Assembly (NCBI GenBank): GCA_002341165.1
Contig: DDNL01000049.1
Coordinates: 85,051 to 118,599, forward strand
Direction of reading: 5' to 3'
DNA: 33,549 bases
Origin: Shewanellaceae bacterium UBA2521
GTDB lineage: Bacteria > Pseudomonadota > Gammaproteobacteria > Enterobacterales > Shewanellaceae
This document shows, in pieces, positions 17,244 to 25,444 of the stretch. The notes beneath the pieces were generated by a model, which saw only the letters and a list, made by a program, of their open reading frames with translations, was not told where the DNA came from and did not search any database. Every line of letters begins with the position of its first letter. Within the stretch, counting starts at the first letter, position 1. Both the position numbers and the translations under genes were made by a program.

Positions 17244-17957
17244 ATGCTTGCCCAGCTTGATACTTTATCTGAACTTCACCCCGCTGCATTAGCCTCAACT
17301 ACGAGACTCTATTACGCTCAATTCGTAGCAGGTACACAACCGCTTGATCCAGAACACTTACCTCAATCCTATCCACCAAGTTTTATGAACTGGCATCCGA
17401 GTAAACAAGCAGAATTTAGCGCTGGAAGACAGTTAGCGGAGTATGCGCTCAAGCATCAAGGTAGCGTGATCACATCTTTAACTTACCAAGAACAGCAAGC
17501 ACCTCTTTGGCCTCAAGGCTATCTCGGCTCTATTTCCCATAAATCCGATCGCTGCGTTGTATGTCTCACATCTGATGTAAAGACTTATCTAGGCATTGAC
17601 TTAGAACTTTGGTTTAATGAAGACAAAGCCCAAAACATAGCACCACGCATACTCACAACAACAGAGCACCAATTTGCAACACAAATAGATTTAGCTCGCT
17701 TGTGCTGTCTTATTTTTTCCGCTAAAGAAACGCTTTATAAAGCTCTATATCCGAAAGTACAACAATTTTTTGGCTTTCAAGATGCATCAATTGTAGAACT
17801 TGATCTTGAACATCAAAGCTACCAAATTCAAATCTTACGCACTTTATCTCCTGAGATCACACAAGGTATAATCTTCCAAGGCTCTTGGATAGAACACCCT
17901 GAACATGTGATCACATACATGCAGCAGCCTGTGTTACCCAGCCAATCTAATATCTGA
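17244..17957 (+). CDS. 4'-phosphopantetheinyl transferase (Sfp/EntD type)
   Basis: This 237-residue enzyme is expected to move the phosphopantetheine arm of CoA to a serine of a carrier protein. Diagnostic motifs are AGRQLAEYAL (60-69), WPQGYLGSISH (89-99), the Mg-binding GIDLE (117-121) and FSAKETLYKALY (158-169). Sequence and length are of the two-domain Sfp/EntD class, not the short AcpS type. No polyketide, nonribosomal peptide or siderophore genes are in the window, so its carrier protein could be the fatty-acid ACP or a cluster elsewhere. The ATG at 17244 has no clear ribosome-binding site. The upstream region is very AT-rich and follows a terminator, so it probably has its own promoter. 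Confidence 0.93.
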   Translation: MLAQLDTLSELHPAALASTTRLYYAQFVAGTQPLDPEHLPQSYPPSFMNWHPSKQAEFSAGRQLAEYALKHQGSVITSLTYQEQQAPLWPQGYLGSISHKSDRCVVCLTSDVKTYLGIDLELWFNEDKAQNIAPRILTTTEHQFATQIDLARLCCLIFSAKETLYKALYPKVQQFFGFQDASIVELDLEHQSYQIQILRTLSPEITQGIIFQGSWIEHPEHVITYMQQPVLPSQSNI

Positions 17958-18025
17958 GGTTGTACTTTGATGCTTCTTTGCCATAATAAAGAGGTATCAC
18001 AACAAGTATCTGAGGAAAAGAAGAG

Positions 18026-18325
18026 ATGAAAACTAAAGAGGACTACGAAGACGTTTGGCAAAAAGCACGTTTTAATCAAGAAATTATCTACAAAAATATT
18101 TCAGGCAAACCGATACAAGAAAGCAAAAAAAGTTATGCTAGGGAAATCTGTTTGACTATACACCACCGCGTACAAAAAGGCATAAATGAAGAGTCAACGA
18201 CTCATCAAGTCAGTACCAGCAATACGCAACAAGAAAACCAAGATACCAAACGTAATAAAGAAACTTCTCAAAACATCGAATCCACAAAAGATACACAGAA
18301 AAAAGTCACAGAAAACTCAAACTGA
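18026..18325 (+). CDS. Small hydrophilic orphan protein
   Basis: A 99-residue frame starts at ATG 18026, just after the purine-rich GAGGAAAAGAAGAG, a good ribosome-binding region, so translation is plausible. The first 55 residues are charged and could fold (KTKEDYEDVWQKARFNQEI). The remainder is low-complexity, rich in Ser, Thr, Gln, Asn, Lys and Glu and without hydrophobics, so probably disordered. No membrane segment, signal peptide or cysteine pair is seen, and I do not recognise a family. It starts 68 bases after the phosphopantetheinyl transferase gene with no visible terminator, so cotranscription is possible. A terminator follows. Confidence 0.65.
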   Translation: MKTKEDYEDVWQKARFNQEIIYKNISGKPIQESKKSYAREICLTIHHRVQKGINEESTTHQVSTSNTQQENQDTKRNKETSQNIESTKDTQKKVTENSN

Positions 18326-18356
18326 TGTGAAGTAAAGCAATAAAATTTGCACATAA

Positions 18357-18384
18357 AAAAAGCGCTTCCCATAAAGCGCTTTTT
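18357..18384. terminator. Bidirectional terminator before kdsA end
   Basis: AAAAAGCGCTT (18357-18367), loop CCCATA, AAGCGCTTTTT (18374-18384). A and T runs flank a GC-rich core on both strands. It separates the convergent small orphan gene and kdsA. Confidence 0.88.
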
Positions 18385-18399
18385 CTGTTGTTCGATGCG

Positions 18400-19239
18400 T
18401 CAAGATAAAATCAATTCATCGAATGATTTGACGACATCATCTATCGCTTTCATCTGACGCAAATAAGGCTCAAGCTGTTCTAGAGGCAAAGCACAAGGGC
18501 CATCACATAAAGCTTGATCCGGATCAGGATGCGCTTCAATGAAAAGACCTGCCAAACCAAGTGCCATACCACTTCGTGCCAGTTGTGCCGCTTGTTCACG
18601 GCGTCCATCTGCACTGTCTGCACGACCACCTGGTCGCTGCAAAGCATGTGTTGCATCAAAAATCACAGGTACGTTGAATTTCTTCATTTCATCCATACCC
18701 AGCATATCAACGACCAAATTGTTATAACCAAAGCAACTACCGCGCTCACATAACATGACTTTGTGATGTCCCAATTCAGCAAACTTCTGTAAAATATGAC
18801 GCATCTCATGCGGAGCAAGAAACTGCGGTTTTTTCACATTGATTACAGCATCTGTTGCAGCTAAAGCAGCGACTAAATCTGTTTGACGCGCTAAAAATGC
18901 AGGTAACTGCAACACATCACAGACCTCTGCAACAGGTTGAGCCTGCCAAGGCTCATGAATATCAGTAATCACAGGAACACCAAAGGTCTGCTTAATCTCA
19001 GAAAAGATCTCTAACCCAGCTTCAAGCCCAGGACCACGGTAAGCATGAACAGATGAGCGATTCGCTTTATCAAAAGAAGCTTTAAATACATAAGGGATAC
19101 CTAGCTTCTCCGTCACACGTACATAATGCTCTGCAATACGCATAGCTAAATCGCGTGATTCCAAAACATTCATCCCGCCAAACAAAGTAAAAGGACGATC
19201 GTTGGCAACTTCATAATTTGAAATGCTTAAATTATTCAT
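18400..19239 (-). CDS. kdsA: 3-deoxy-D-manno-octulosonate 8-phosphate synthase
   Basis: This 279-residue enzyme condenses PEP with arabinose 5-phosphate to Kdo8P for lipopolysaccharide inner core. Conserved parts include FGGMNVLESRDLA (20-32), FKASFDKANRSS (52-63), GVPVITDIHEPWQ and the CERGSCFGYNNLVVDM region. Asn24 stands where metal-dependent enzymes have Cys, so this is the metal-independent class found in E. coli. ATG at 19239 has GGAG seven bases upstream. It is the last gene of the hemA-prfA-prmC-sirB2-sirB1-kdsA row, the same order as in E. coli, 19 bases after sirB1. Confidence 0.98.
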   Translation of the reverse strand: MNNLSISNYEVANDRPFTLFGGMNVLESRDLAMRIAEHYVRVTEKLGIPYVFKASFDKANRSSVHAYRGPGLEAGLEIFSEIKQTFGVPVITDIHEPWQAQPVAEVCDVLQLPAFLARQTDLVAALAATDAVINVKKPQFLAPHEMRHILQKFAELGHHKVMLCERGSCFGYNNLVVDMLGMDEMKKFNVPVIFDATHALQRPGGRADSADGRREQAAQLARSGMALGLAGLFIEAHPDPDQALCDGPCALPLEQLEPYLRQMKAIDDVVKSFDELILS

Positions 19240-19257
19240 AAATGACTCCAGCTTTAC

Positions 19258-20043
19258 CTAATGGAACACATTGTGCTGATGACGCATCTCATGTAAGCGA
19301 TACTTCACCAAGTCTAACAATGGATCATCTGGCTCTTCTTCAATTAAAATCTCAAGCTCTGCACTAGCAAAACTTATACAGCCCATTTGTTGTGCCACAA
19401 AAGCACGCTCACGGATCCAATGTGGATGCCGTCCTTGCCAATCAATTAATAAATTACACAAATGGAAAGCGACCTCAAATTTTTTCTGCAGCATAGCTGA
19501 AGATTTGGTATCGCTGATCAAACGTAGCATCAGATCATCATGACTCGTAGGTTGTAAGTATTCTGGTTGCAAGGGTGCAAGATTGCCCTCTTCTGCTCGA
19601 ATCAAACAGTGGATTTCATGCATAGATAACTCTTTTCCAGTCAGAGGAGAAAAATAAACCACTTCGCCTTCATATGCAAAAGAAAAAATAACATCCACAG
19701 GCAGCAAGTGTAACTGTACTTTTAGATCTAAAACCTGAGCCAAAGTTTGAACCAATAACCCCAATGTTAAAGCATGCCCTGAGCGAGAGCCAAGCATTGA
19801 GCCAAAATCAATAGAGGCAAGTGTAAAGTAATTATCATCTGCCTGTTTAAATTTTTTGTCTTGATAGACAAAGTTCAATAGAGCTTCTAAACGCTCTATA
19901 TGATTTATCTTGTAGCAATCCAAAACTTCAGATTTGAGTTGGCTCCAACTTAAATAAGACGCTTCTTTACGAGACAAACCTAAATGATCACTGAGATCAA
20001 ATAAACTTTGTGGAAATGAAATATCATCAGTGATGGAATACAT
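19258..20043 (-). CDS. sirB1: SirB1/YchA-family transglutaminase-like TPR protein
   Basis: This protein of about 261 residues resembles E. coli YchA (SirB1): a transglutaminase-like N-terminal region (FGSMLGSRSGHALTLGLLVQTLA, then VDVIFSF...VVYFSPLTGKELS) and a short C-terminal helical repeat region. The biochemical role is not established. The name SirB comes from effects on Salmonella invasion gene expression. The typical Cys of active transglutaminases is not evident in the N-terminal core (RSGHAL), as in other SirB1 proteins, so catalysis is doubtful. ATG at 20043 fits AGGTGA eight bases upstream better than the GTG at 20052. Confidence 0.88.
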   Translation of the reverse strand: MYSITDDISFPQSLFDLSDHLGLSRKEASYLSWSQLKSEVLDCYKINHIERLEALLNFVYQDKKFKQADDNYFTLASIDFGSMLGSRSGHALTLGLLVQTLAQVLDLKVQLHLLPVDVIFSFAYEGEVVYFSPLTGKELSMHEIHCLIRAEEGNLAPLQPEYLQPTSHDDLMLRLISDTKSSAMLQKKFEVAFHLCNLLIDWQGRHPHWIRERAFVAQQMGCISFASAELEILIEEEPDDPLLDLVKYRLHEMRHQHNVFH

Positions 20044-20071
20044 CTTATTCACCTAAAACATTTGAACTTAA

Positions 20072-20470
20072 TCAATTTATAAATAATGCATGTTTGAGCA
20101 CTGCCATGTTCGCTGCAAATGCAACCCCAGATAACGCACCAATGCAAGTCAATACTTTAAACACACGACCACGTTTTGACTTAATAGATAGTACTGCCAA
20201 AACAATATAAGCCAACAAAGCTAACACTTTTTCGGTTAACCATGGCGCACTAATAGGATATTGATGAATGATAAAGCATAAACTCAAACCCGATACAATC
20301 AACAAGGTATCTACAATATGAGGTGCAATTTTCATTATCTTGTATTGCAATAACCCTGCTTCGGTCAAATGGCTTCCAAAGCGCAACAAATACAAGCCTA
20401 CGCTGAGTGCGATTAACGTTAAATGTATATGTTTAAAAGCAAAGTAAGAGCTTGCGATTCCTTCTGCCAT
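20072..20470 (-). CDS. sirB2: SirB2/YchQ-family inner-membrane protein
   Basis: This 132-residue protein has four predicted membrane helices: about 12-32 (HIHLTLIALSVGLYLLRFG), 49-66, 79-98 and 106-128. That matches the SirB2 family in size and topology. The function is not known; the name comes from Salmonella sirB. ATG at 20470 has AAGGA eight bases upstream. It sits between prmC and sirB1, the conserved position in E. coli and many relatives. Confidence 0.9.
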   Translation of the reverse strand: MAEGIASSYFAFKHIHLTLIALSVGLYLLRFGSHLTEAGLLQYKIMKIAPHIVDTLLIVSGLSLCFIIHQYPISAPWLTEKVLALLAYIVLAVLSIKSKRGRVFKVLTCIGALSGVAFAANMAVLKHALFIN

Positions 20471-20537
20471 AATCTGTATCCTTCAGTTATAGGTTGATCT
20501 TATCTAAGGCTTTATTCTACAACAAGCATTTGAAAAA

Positions 20538-21395
20538 CTAAAGTTTTTCAGCTAAAACGCCGAAAGTAACCCGAGAATGTCCTTCTGCATCACATAAGGT
20601 TTTAATTTCTGAAAAACCTGCTTGTTCCATCAAACTTTGTACTGCTTTACCTTGTTGATAACCATGCTCTAATACCAGATAGCCTTGAGAGAGCAAATAC
20701 TTACGACTTTGCCAAACAATATGTTGTAAGTCACTTAAACCTTGATCCGCAGCAACCAAGGCAGAGCGAGGTTCAAAGCGCACATCACCTTGTTGTAAAT
20801 GCACATCATCTTGATCAATGTAAGGTGGGTTGCTAACAATACAATCAAAACCTTGCTCCGTTACTTGATCAAACCAAGAGCTTTGATACAGCATCACTTG
20901 CTCTAGCTTTAAACGCTGTTTATTCTTTCGTGCTAAAGCGATGGCTTGCTCCGATTGATCAAGCCCTTGAATGCGCCACTTGGGCCGTTCATGCGCCAAA
21001 GACAAAGCAATAGCACCTGTTCCCGTACCCAAATCAAGCAATCGCGCCTGCTCTGGTAATGGCAAATTTAACACTATCTCAACTAAAGACTCGGTTGCAG
21101 GCCGAGGGATTAAAGTACTGCTATTGACATAAAAAGGCAATGACCAAAACTCACGTTCGCCTATTAAATGGGCAACGGGCACGCCTTGTTTTCTTTGAGC
21201 AATGAGCTTCTGATAAGACTGCAAAGCCTCTTCTGACAGTATGCGCTCTGGCCAAGTGTAAAAATAGCTACGAGGTTTATCGAGCACATATCCCAATAAA
21301 ACCTGTGCATCCAGTTGTGCACTCTCGTGCATGCAACACTCGGCTGTTGCCCAAGCCAAAGCTTGGGTGATTTGAAGACTCTTAGGGTTATTCAT
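20538..21395 (-). CDS. prmC: Release factor glutamine methyltransferase PrmC (HemK)
   Basis: This 285-residue SAM methylase modifies the GGQ glutamine of release factors. It has an N-terminal helical domain, the SAM motif DLGTGTGAIAL at about 121-131, and the catalytic NPPY at 189-192. IPRPATESLVE matches the family. I chose ATG 21395, which overlaps the end of prfA by eight bases; the open frame reaches TTG 21410 without a better site. The overlap places the methylase immediately after its substrate gene and suggests translational coupling. Confidence 0.96.
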   Translation of the reverse strand: MNNPKSLQITQALAWATAECCMHESAQLDAQVLLGYVLDKPRSYFYTWPERILSEEALQSYQKLIAQRKQGVPVAHLIGEREFWSLPFYVNSSTLIPRPATESLVEIVLNLPLPEQARLLDLGTGTGAIALSLAHERPKWRIQGLDQSEQAIALARKNKQRLKLEQVMLYQSSWFDQVTEQGFDCIVSNPPYIDQDDVHLQQGDVRFEPRSALVAADQGLSDLQHIVWQSRKYLLSQGYLVLEHGYQQGKAVQSLMEQAGFSEIKTLCDAEGHSRVTFGVLAEKL

Positions 21396-22473
21396 CTGAT
21401 AATGACGCAAGTAAATCCGCTTGATGCTCTTGTCTTATCGGTTCAACTAAAGCGTCTAAATCGCCATCCATCACATCTAGCAATTTATATAGCGTTAAGT
21501 TAATGCGGTGATCACTCACACGACCTTGAGGGTAATTATAAGTACGGATACGCTCTGAACGGTCGCCACTGCCGACCAACAAGCGTCTTGTTGACTCTTC
21601 TTCTAGACGGTGTTTTTCATCTTCTGCTGCTTGCAAGCGCGCAGATAAAACACTCATAGCTTTAGCTTTATTTTTATGTTGCGAGCGTTCATCTTGACAC
21701 TCTACAACCGTGCCTGTAGGCAAGTGCGTAATGCGAATCGCTGAATCGGTCTTGTTTACATGTTGCCCACCGGCACCTGAAGCACGAAAAGTGTCAATTT
21801 TTAAATCAGCAGGATTAATTTCTATAGCTTGCGCTTCTGGCACTTCTGGCAAAACAGCAACAGTACAAGCTGAGGTATGAATACGTCCTTGAGACTCAGT
21901 TTCAGGAACGCGCTGCACACGATGACCACCTGACTCAAACTTCATTACACCGTACACGCCTTCTCCCGAACACTTAACAATGACCTCTTTAAAGCCACCA
22001 TGCTCACCTGCATTAGCGCTCATAAGCTCAATACGCCAGCCTTTTTTCTCAGCATAGCGTGAATATAGACGGAATAAATCACCTGCAAAAATAGCTGCTT
22101 CATCGCCTCCTGCTCCAGCTCTAATTTCAATAAAAGCATTGTGATCATCATTGGGATCACGAGGTAAAAGTAAGATTTGTAATTCTTGTTCTAGCTCAAT
22201 CAACTGCGCTTGATTATGCTGTACCTCTTCTTGCGCCATTTCGCGCATGTCGGCGTCATCTTCTTGCAGTAATTCTTGCGCTGTCGCTAAATCTTCTTGA
22301 GCCTGCTGGTATCGTCCAAAAGTCAAAACAACACCTTCTAATTGCGCGTACTCTTGCGAAAGCTGACGAAATCTATCTTGATCAGCAATCACTTGCGCAT
22401 CACTCAATAAGGCTTGAACCTCTTCATAACGCTCTTGTAAACCTTCGAGCTTACCTAACACAGATGCTTTCAT
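21388..22473 (-). CDS. prfA: Peptide chain release factor 1
   Basis: This 361-residue RF1 terminates translation at UAA and UAG. The peptidyl-hydrolysis GGQ is at 235-237 within ASGAGGQHVNKTDSAIR. The tripeptide PET (190-192) in RVPETESQGRIH is the PxT stop-codon reader, which separates RF1 from RF2 (SPF). ATG at 22473 is preceded by AAGGAT, 12 bases away. The gene starts six bases after hemA ends, and its GGQ is the target of the PrmC encoded next. Confidence 0.98.
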   Translation of the reverse strand: MKASVLGKLEGLQERYEEVQALLSDAQVIADQDRFRQLSQEYAQLEGVVLTFGRYQQAQEDLATAQELLQEDDADMREMAQEEVQHNQAQLIELEQELQILLLPRDPNDDHNAFIEIRAGAGGDEAAIFAGDLFRLYSRYAEKKGWRIELMSANAGEHGGFKEVIVKCSGEGVYGVMKFESGGHRVQRVPETESQGRIHTSACTVAVLPEVPEAQAIEINPADLKIDTFRASGAGGQHVNKTDSAIRITHLPTGTVVECQDERSQHKNKAKAMSVLSARLQAAEDEKHRLEEESTRRLLVGSGDRSERIRTYNYPQGRVSDHRINLTLYKLLDVMDGDLDALVEPIRQEHQADLLASLSDE

Positions 22474-22479
22474 GAAAAA

Positions 22480-23739
22480 CTATGTATCCTTCTTTAAATT
22501 AATATCTAAAATTTGGCGTAATCGCTCTAACTCTACTGCATCACCACGCTCACTTGCTTTTGTTAAAGCTTTTGTTGGAGCATGAATTAATCGATTTGTA
22601 AGTTTGTGCGCAAACTCGGTCAAAACTTGCTCAGGCGTCTCTCCTTGAGCCAACTTATGCAGGGATTTGGTCAATAAGTGGTCTTTAACTAAATCGGCTT
22701 GCTGACGAAACGTTAAGACATGATCGAGCGTCTCTTGCGCCCGTAACCAATCCATAAAAGAGTGAGCATGGGTATGTACCATCGACTCTGCCTGCAAAGC
22801 CGCTGTTTCTCGAGCGTCTTTGTGAGTTTTCACTAAATCTTGTAAATCATCGACAGTATACAGAAAAGCTTCATTGATTTCAGTGACTTCAGCTTCAATA
22901 TCACGTGGCACGGCTAAATCAACCAAAAACATAGGTTTATGACGCCGTTTTTTCAGAGTTTTCTCCACAAGCCCTTTACCTAATATGGGTAAGGTACTTG
23001 CTGTAGAGCTTAAAACAATATCTGCATCAGGCAATACATCGGGGATCTGTGCCAAAGTCACAGCGTCGGCAGAAAAACGCAGCGCCAAATCCTCAGCCCG
23101 AGCTAAAGTACGGTTGGCAATCGTTATATGCTGGACTTGATGTTCTTGCAGATGCTTAGCCACCAGCTCAATGGTTTCACCCGCTCCTATCAGCAAAACA
23201 CGCGTTTGATCCAATGCGCCAAAAATATGCTTTGCTAAATCAACAGCTGTATAAGCCACAGAAACAGACATGGCACCAATTGCCGTCTGTGTTCTAATCT
23301 GCTTGGCTACAGAGAAAGTCTGCTGGAACAAGCGATCAAGCGTGCTTGAAATGGTTTTGGCATGCTTTGCCAAACTAAAAGCTTGCTTCAATTGACCTAA
23401 AATCTGTGGTTCGCCCAAAATTTTAGAATCCAAACCACAAGATACGCGCATTAAATGACGCACCGCCGCTTCATCTTCATGAACATACAAACAAGATGTG
23501 AGCGCATTAGGCTCCAAACCATGATATTGATGTAACCAATCGACTAGATGCTGCTTCTGTGCAGCATGTGTATACAGTTCCGTCCGATTGCAAGTTGATA
23601 CAATCACAGCTTCACCACTTCGAGTTTGTGCTGATAAACTTTGCAGCGCAACTTGTATTTGCTCTGGAGAAAATGCTAGCTTTTCTCGCACGGCAACTTG
23701 CGCAGTCGTGTGATTGATACCAATTGAAATTAAGCCCAT
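22480..23739 (-). CDS. hemA: Glutamyl-tRNA reductase
   Basis: This 419-residue NADPH-dependent enzyme converts glutamyl-tRNA-Glu to glutamate-1-semialdehyde, the first step of C5-pathway tetrapyrrole synthesis. The catalytic Cys50 is in STCNRTELY, at the E. coli position. The nucleotide-binding region VLLIGAGETIELVAKHL and the C-terminal helical dimerisation domain are present. It is the first gene of the row ending in kdsA. A good sigma70-type promoter lies about 60 bases upstream, back to back with lolB, as in E. coli. Confidence 0.98.
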   Translation of the reverse strand: MGLISIGINHTTAQVAVREKLAFSPEQIQVALQSLSAQTRSGEAVIVSTCNRTELYTHAAQKQHLVDWLHQYHGLEPNALTSCLYVHEDEAAVRHLMRVSCGLDSKILGEPQILGQLKQAFSLAKHAKTISSTLDRLFQQTFSVAKQIRTQTAIGAMSVSVAYTAVDLAKHIFGALDQTRVLLIGAGETIELVAKHLQEHQVQHITIANRTLARAEDLALRFSADAVTLAQIPDVLPDADIVLSSTASTLPILGKGLVEKTLKKRRHKPMFLVDLAVPRDIEAEVTEINEAFLYTVDDLQDLVKTHKDARETAALQAESMVHTHAHSFMDWLRAQETLDHVLTFRQQADLVKDHLLTKSLHKLAQGETPEQVLTEFAHKLTNRLIHAPTKALTKASERGDAVELERLRQILDINLKKDT

Positions 23740-23799
23740 ATGATTACTTTTACTCTATTTCAATGCTTTAAAATAGACATTTTAACCGATTGCACTGCT

Positions 23800-23827
23800 T
23801 TTATACAGAGAAGTGCTCTGATTTCAA
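23800..23827 (-). promoter_or_regulatory. Sigma70-type promoter of hemA
   Basis: On the minus strand TTGAAA (23827-23822) and TATAAA (23805-23800) are five-of-six matches with a 16-base spacer. Transcription would start near 23793, giving a leader of about 54 bases. The spacer contains a CAGAG-N5-CTCTG dyad, a possible operator. Confidence 0.6.
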
Positions 23828-23837
23828 CAAATAAAGA

Positions 23838-23866
23838 TTTAACTTCTGCTCATTAACTTTTATCAT
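23838..23866 (+). promoter_or_regulatory. Possible promoter of lolB-ispE
   Basis: TATCAT (23861-23866) is a good -10 with a weak TTTAAC 17 bases upstream, 35 bases before the lolB start. It lies back to back with the hemA promoter. Confidence 0.3.
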
Positions 23867-23900
23867 AGGTATTTAAGATTTAAAAATAAACGAGGTTATT

Positions 23901-24488
23901 GTGCTAGCACCATTAAAATATCTCATGCGAATGCTGGTATATTTATCTTTGCTGATTTTAGTAGGCTGCCAAAGTCGGCCTGCAGGCTATCAAGTTGAAA
24001 GTAGTAAAAATATTGAGTCTTGGTTTTTGCAAGGTAAGGTTTTTCTGATCAGCCCTGATGAGCGATTTTCAGCATCTATAATCTGGGATAAACAAGAAGA
24101 AATCAGTCATATTAAACTTCTCTCACCTCTTGGTACAACTTTACTGACTCTTGATGTCACACCAACAATGAGCACACTTCATATGGATGATCGAGTCTAC
24201 TATGATACGGATGCAGAAAAACTATTATGGAAAACCACTTCTTGGCTCATTCCTCTCAAACGTATGCAACAATGGGTAAAAGGACAATCGACAGTGCATG
24301 ATCAAGTGGTTACGCGTGACAAACAAGGTCGTTTAAGGTACTTACGTGCTCAATATGCAAAACGCGTATGGCATATACGTTTTAAGTCTTGGCAAAATCG
24401 TTTTGGTGCAGACATTCCTGAACAGATCACAGCACAACACGAAAAAATTAAATTTAAAATCAATATTTACGACTGGATCCCACAATGA
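23901..24488 (+). CDS. lolB: Outer membrane lipoprotein receptor LolB
   Basis: This 195-residue protein receives lipoproteins from LolA and inserts them in the outer membrane. The signal peptide ends at lipobox LVGC with lipidated Cys23, then a LolA/LolB beta fold with WFLQGKVFLISPDERFSASIIW and the basic C-terminal strand region. The start is GTG at 23901, with GAGG five bases upstream. The stop codon overlaps ispE by four bases (ATGA), so they are coupled. Sequence conservation in this family is low; the identification rests on lipobox, length and the lolB-ispE-prs/hemA synteny. Confidence 0.92.
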   Translation: MLAPLKYLMRMLVYLSLLILVGCQSRPAGYQVESSKNIESWFLQGKVFLISPDERFSASIIWDKQEEISHIKLLSPLGTTLLTLDVTPTMSTLHMDDRVYYDTDAEKLLWKTTSWLIPLKRMQQWVKGQSTVHDQVVTRDKQGRLRYLRAQYAKRVWHIRFKSWQNRFGADIPEQITAQHEKIKFKINIYDWIPQ

Positions 24489-25339
24489 GCTCAAAGCATC
24501 TTCCTTGTTGGCCTGCGCCTGCTAAAATCAATCTTTTCTTACATATTTGTGGGGAGCGAGAAGATGGCTATCATGAGCTGCAAACTCTATTTCAATTTTT
24601 AGATTATGCTGATCAATTGCAGTTTGAAATTCTCCCTACAGCGGATATAGAGCTCAAAACACCTTTTCAAGATGTACCGCATGAAGAGAATCTCATTGTA
24701 CGCGCTGCCCGCTTATTGCAATCTTATACAGGATGCACACAAGGCGCACACATTTGGATAAATAAAATTCTTCCTCAAGGTGGTGGTTTAGGTGGCGGCT
24801 CTTCTAATGCAGCCACAACGCTTGTTGCTCTAAACCATCTTTGGCAGTGTCATGTACCTCTGCCCACTTTAAGACAACTTGGGCAGCAGCTCGGAGCAGA
24901 TGTACCTGTTTTTGTTCAGGGACAGTGTGCTTTTGCTGAAGGTATCGGAGAACAACTCACAGCAACTGACTACGCTACACCTTGGTATCTGGTTATTTCA
25001 CCCAATGAAGTTGTGCATACAGCTCCGTTATTTGCGCATCCTGAACTACCAAGAAACACACCAAAAATAAGCTGGAATGAGTTTCGTTTTGAAGATTCAC
25101 ATAACGATTTTCAAACTCTCGTGTTGAAAAGCTATCCTAAAGTTGCCAAAGCTTTTAACTGGTTGGTACAATATGCTCCAACCAGAATGACTGGAACAGG
25201 AGCTTGTATCTTTGCCACTTTTGCAACATATGAGCAAGCACTTGAAATATACAAAAAATGTCCAGATGAGTTATGTGGTTTTATAGCTCAGGGATTAAAT
25301 CGCTCGCCTTTACTCAATGTATTAGAGCAAGCATCGTGA
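24485..25339 (+). CDS. ispE: 4-diphosphocytidyl-2-C-methyl-D-erythritol kinase
   Basis: This 284-residue GHMP kinase phosphorylates CDP-ME in the MEP isoprenoid pathway. PAPAKINLFL opens the protein with Lys14. The ATP loop PQGGGLGGGSSNAA lies at 97-110. Asp139 in GADVPVF is the catalytic aspartate, and MTGTGACIFATF near the C-terminus is the third GHMP motif. Its ATG overlaps the lolB stop by four bases. A promoter-like sequence for prs follows. Confidence 0.97.
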   Translation: MSSKHLPCWPAPAKINLFLHICGEREDGYHELQTLFQFLDYADQLQFEILPTADIELKTPFQDVPHEENLIVRAARLLQSYTGCTQGAHIWINKILPQGGGLGGGSSNAATTLVALNHLWQCHVPLPTLRQLGQQLGADVPVFVQGQCAFAEGIGEQLTATDYATPWYLVISPNEVVHTAPLFAHPELPRNTPKISWNEFRFEDSHNDFQTLVLKSYPKVAKAFNWLVQYAPTRMTGTGACIFATFATYEQALEIYKKCPDELCGFIAQGLNRSPLLNVLEQAS

Positions 25340-25366
25340 TCACGCCTAACATCAATTGGTGAGGCT

Positions 25367-25402
25367 TTGCCACTTGGCAAGGTCTATACTAATAAGTATG
25401 TT
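25367..25402 (+). promoter_or_regulatory. Likely prs promoter with overlapping dyad
   Basis: TTGGCA (25374-25379) and TATGTT (25397-25402) are spaced by 17 bases, five-of-six and four-of-six matches. A dyad TTGCCA-CT-TGGCAA (25367-25380) covers the -35, in the position of a repressor operator. The leader to the GTG start would be about 36 bases. Confidence 0.45.
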
Positions 25403-25444
25403 CCAGCAGTGATCGAACTTTTATCTATGCCTAAGGTGAAAAAA

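Noticed and set aside
25340..25444. tRNA gene between ispE and prs
   Set aside because: No cloverleaf with acceptor, D, anticodon and T arms can be drawn. The inverted repeat there is too short and overlaps a promoter.
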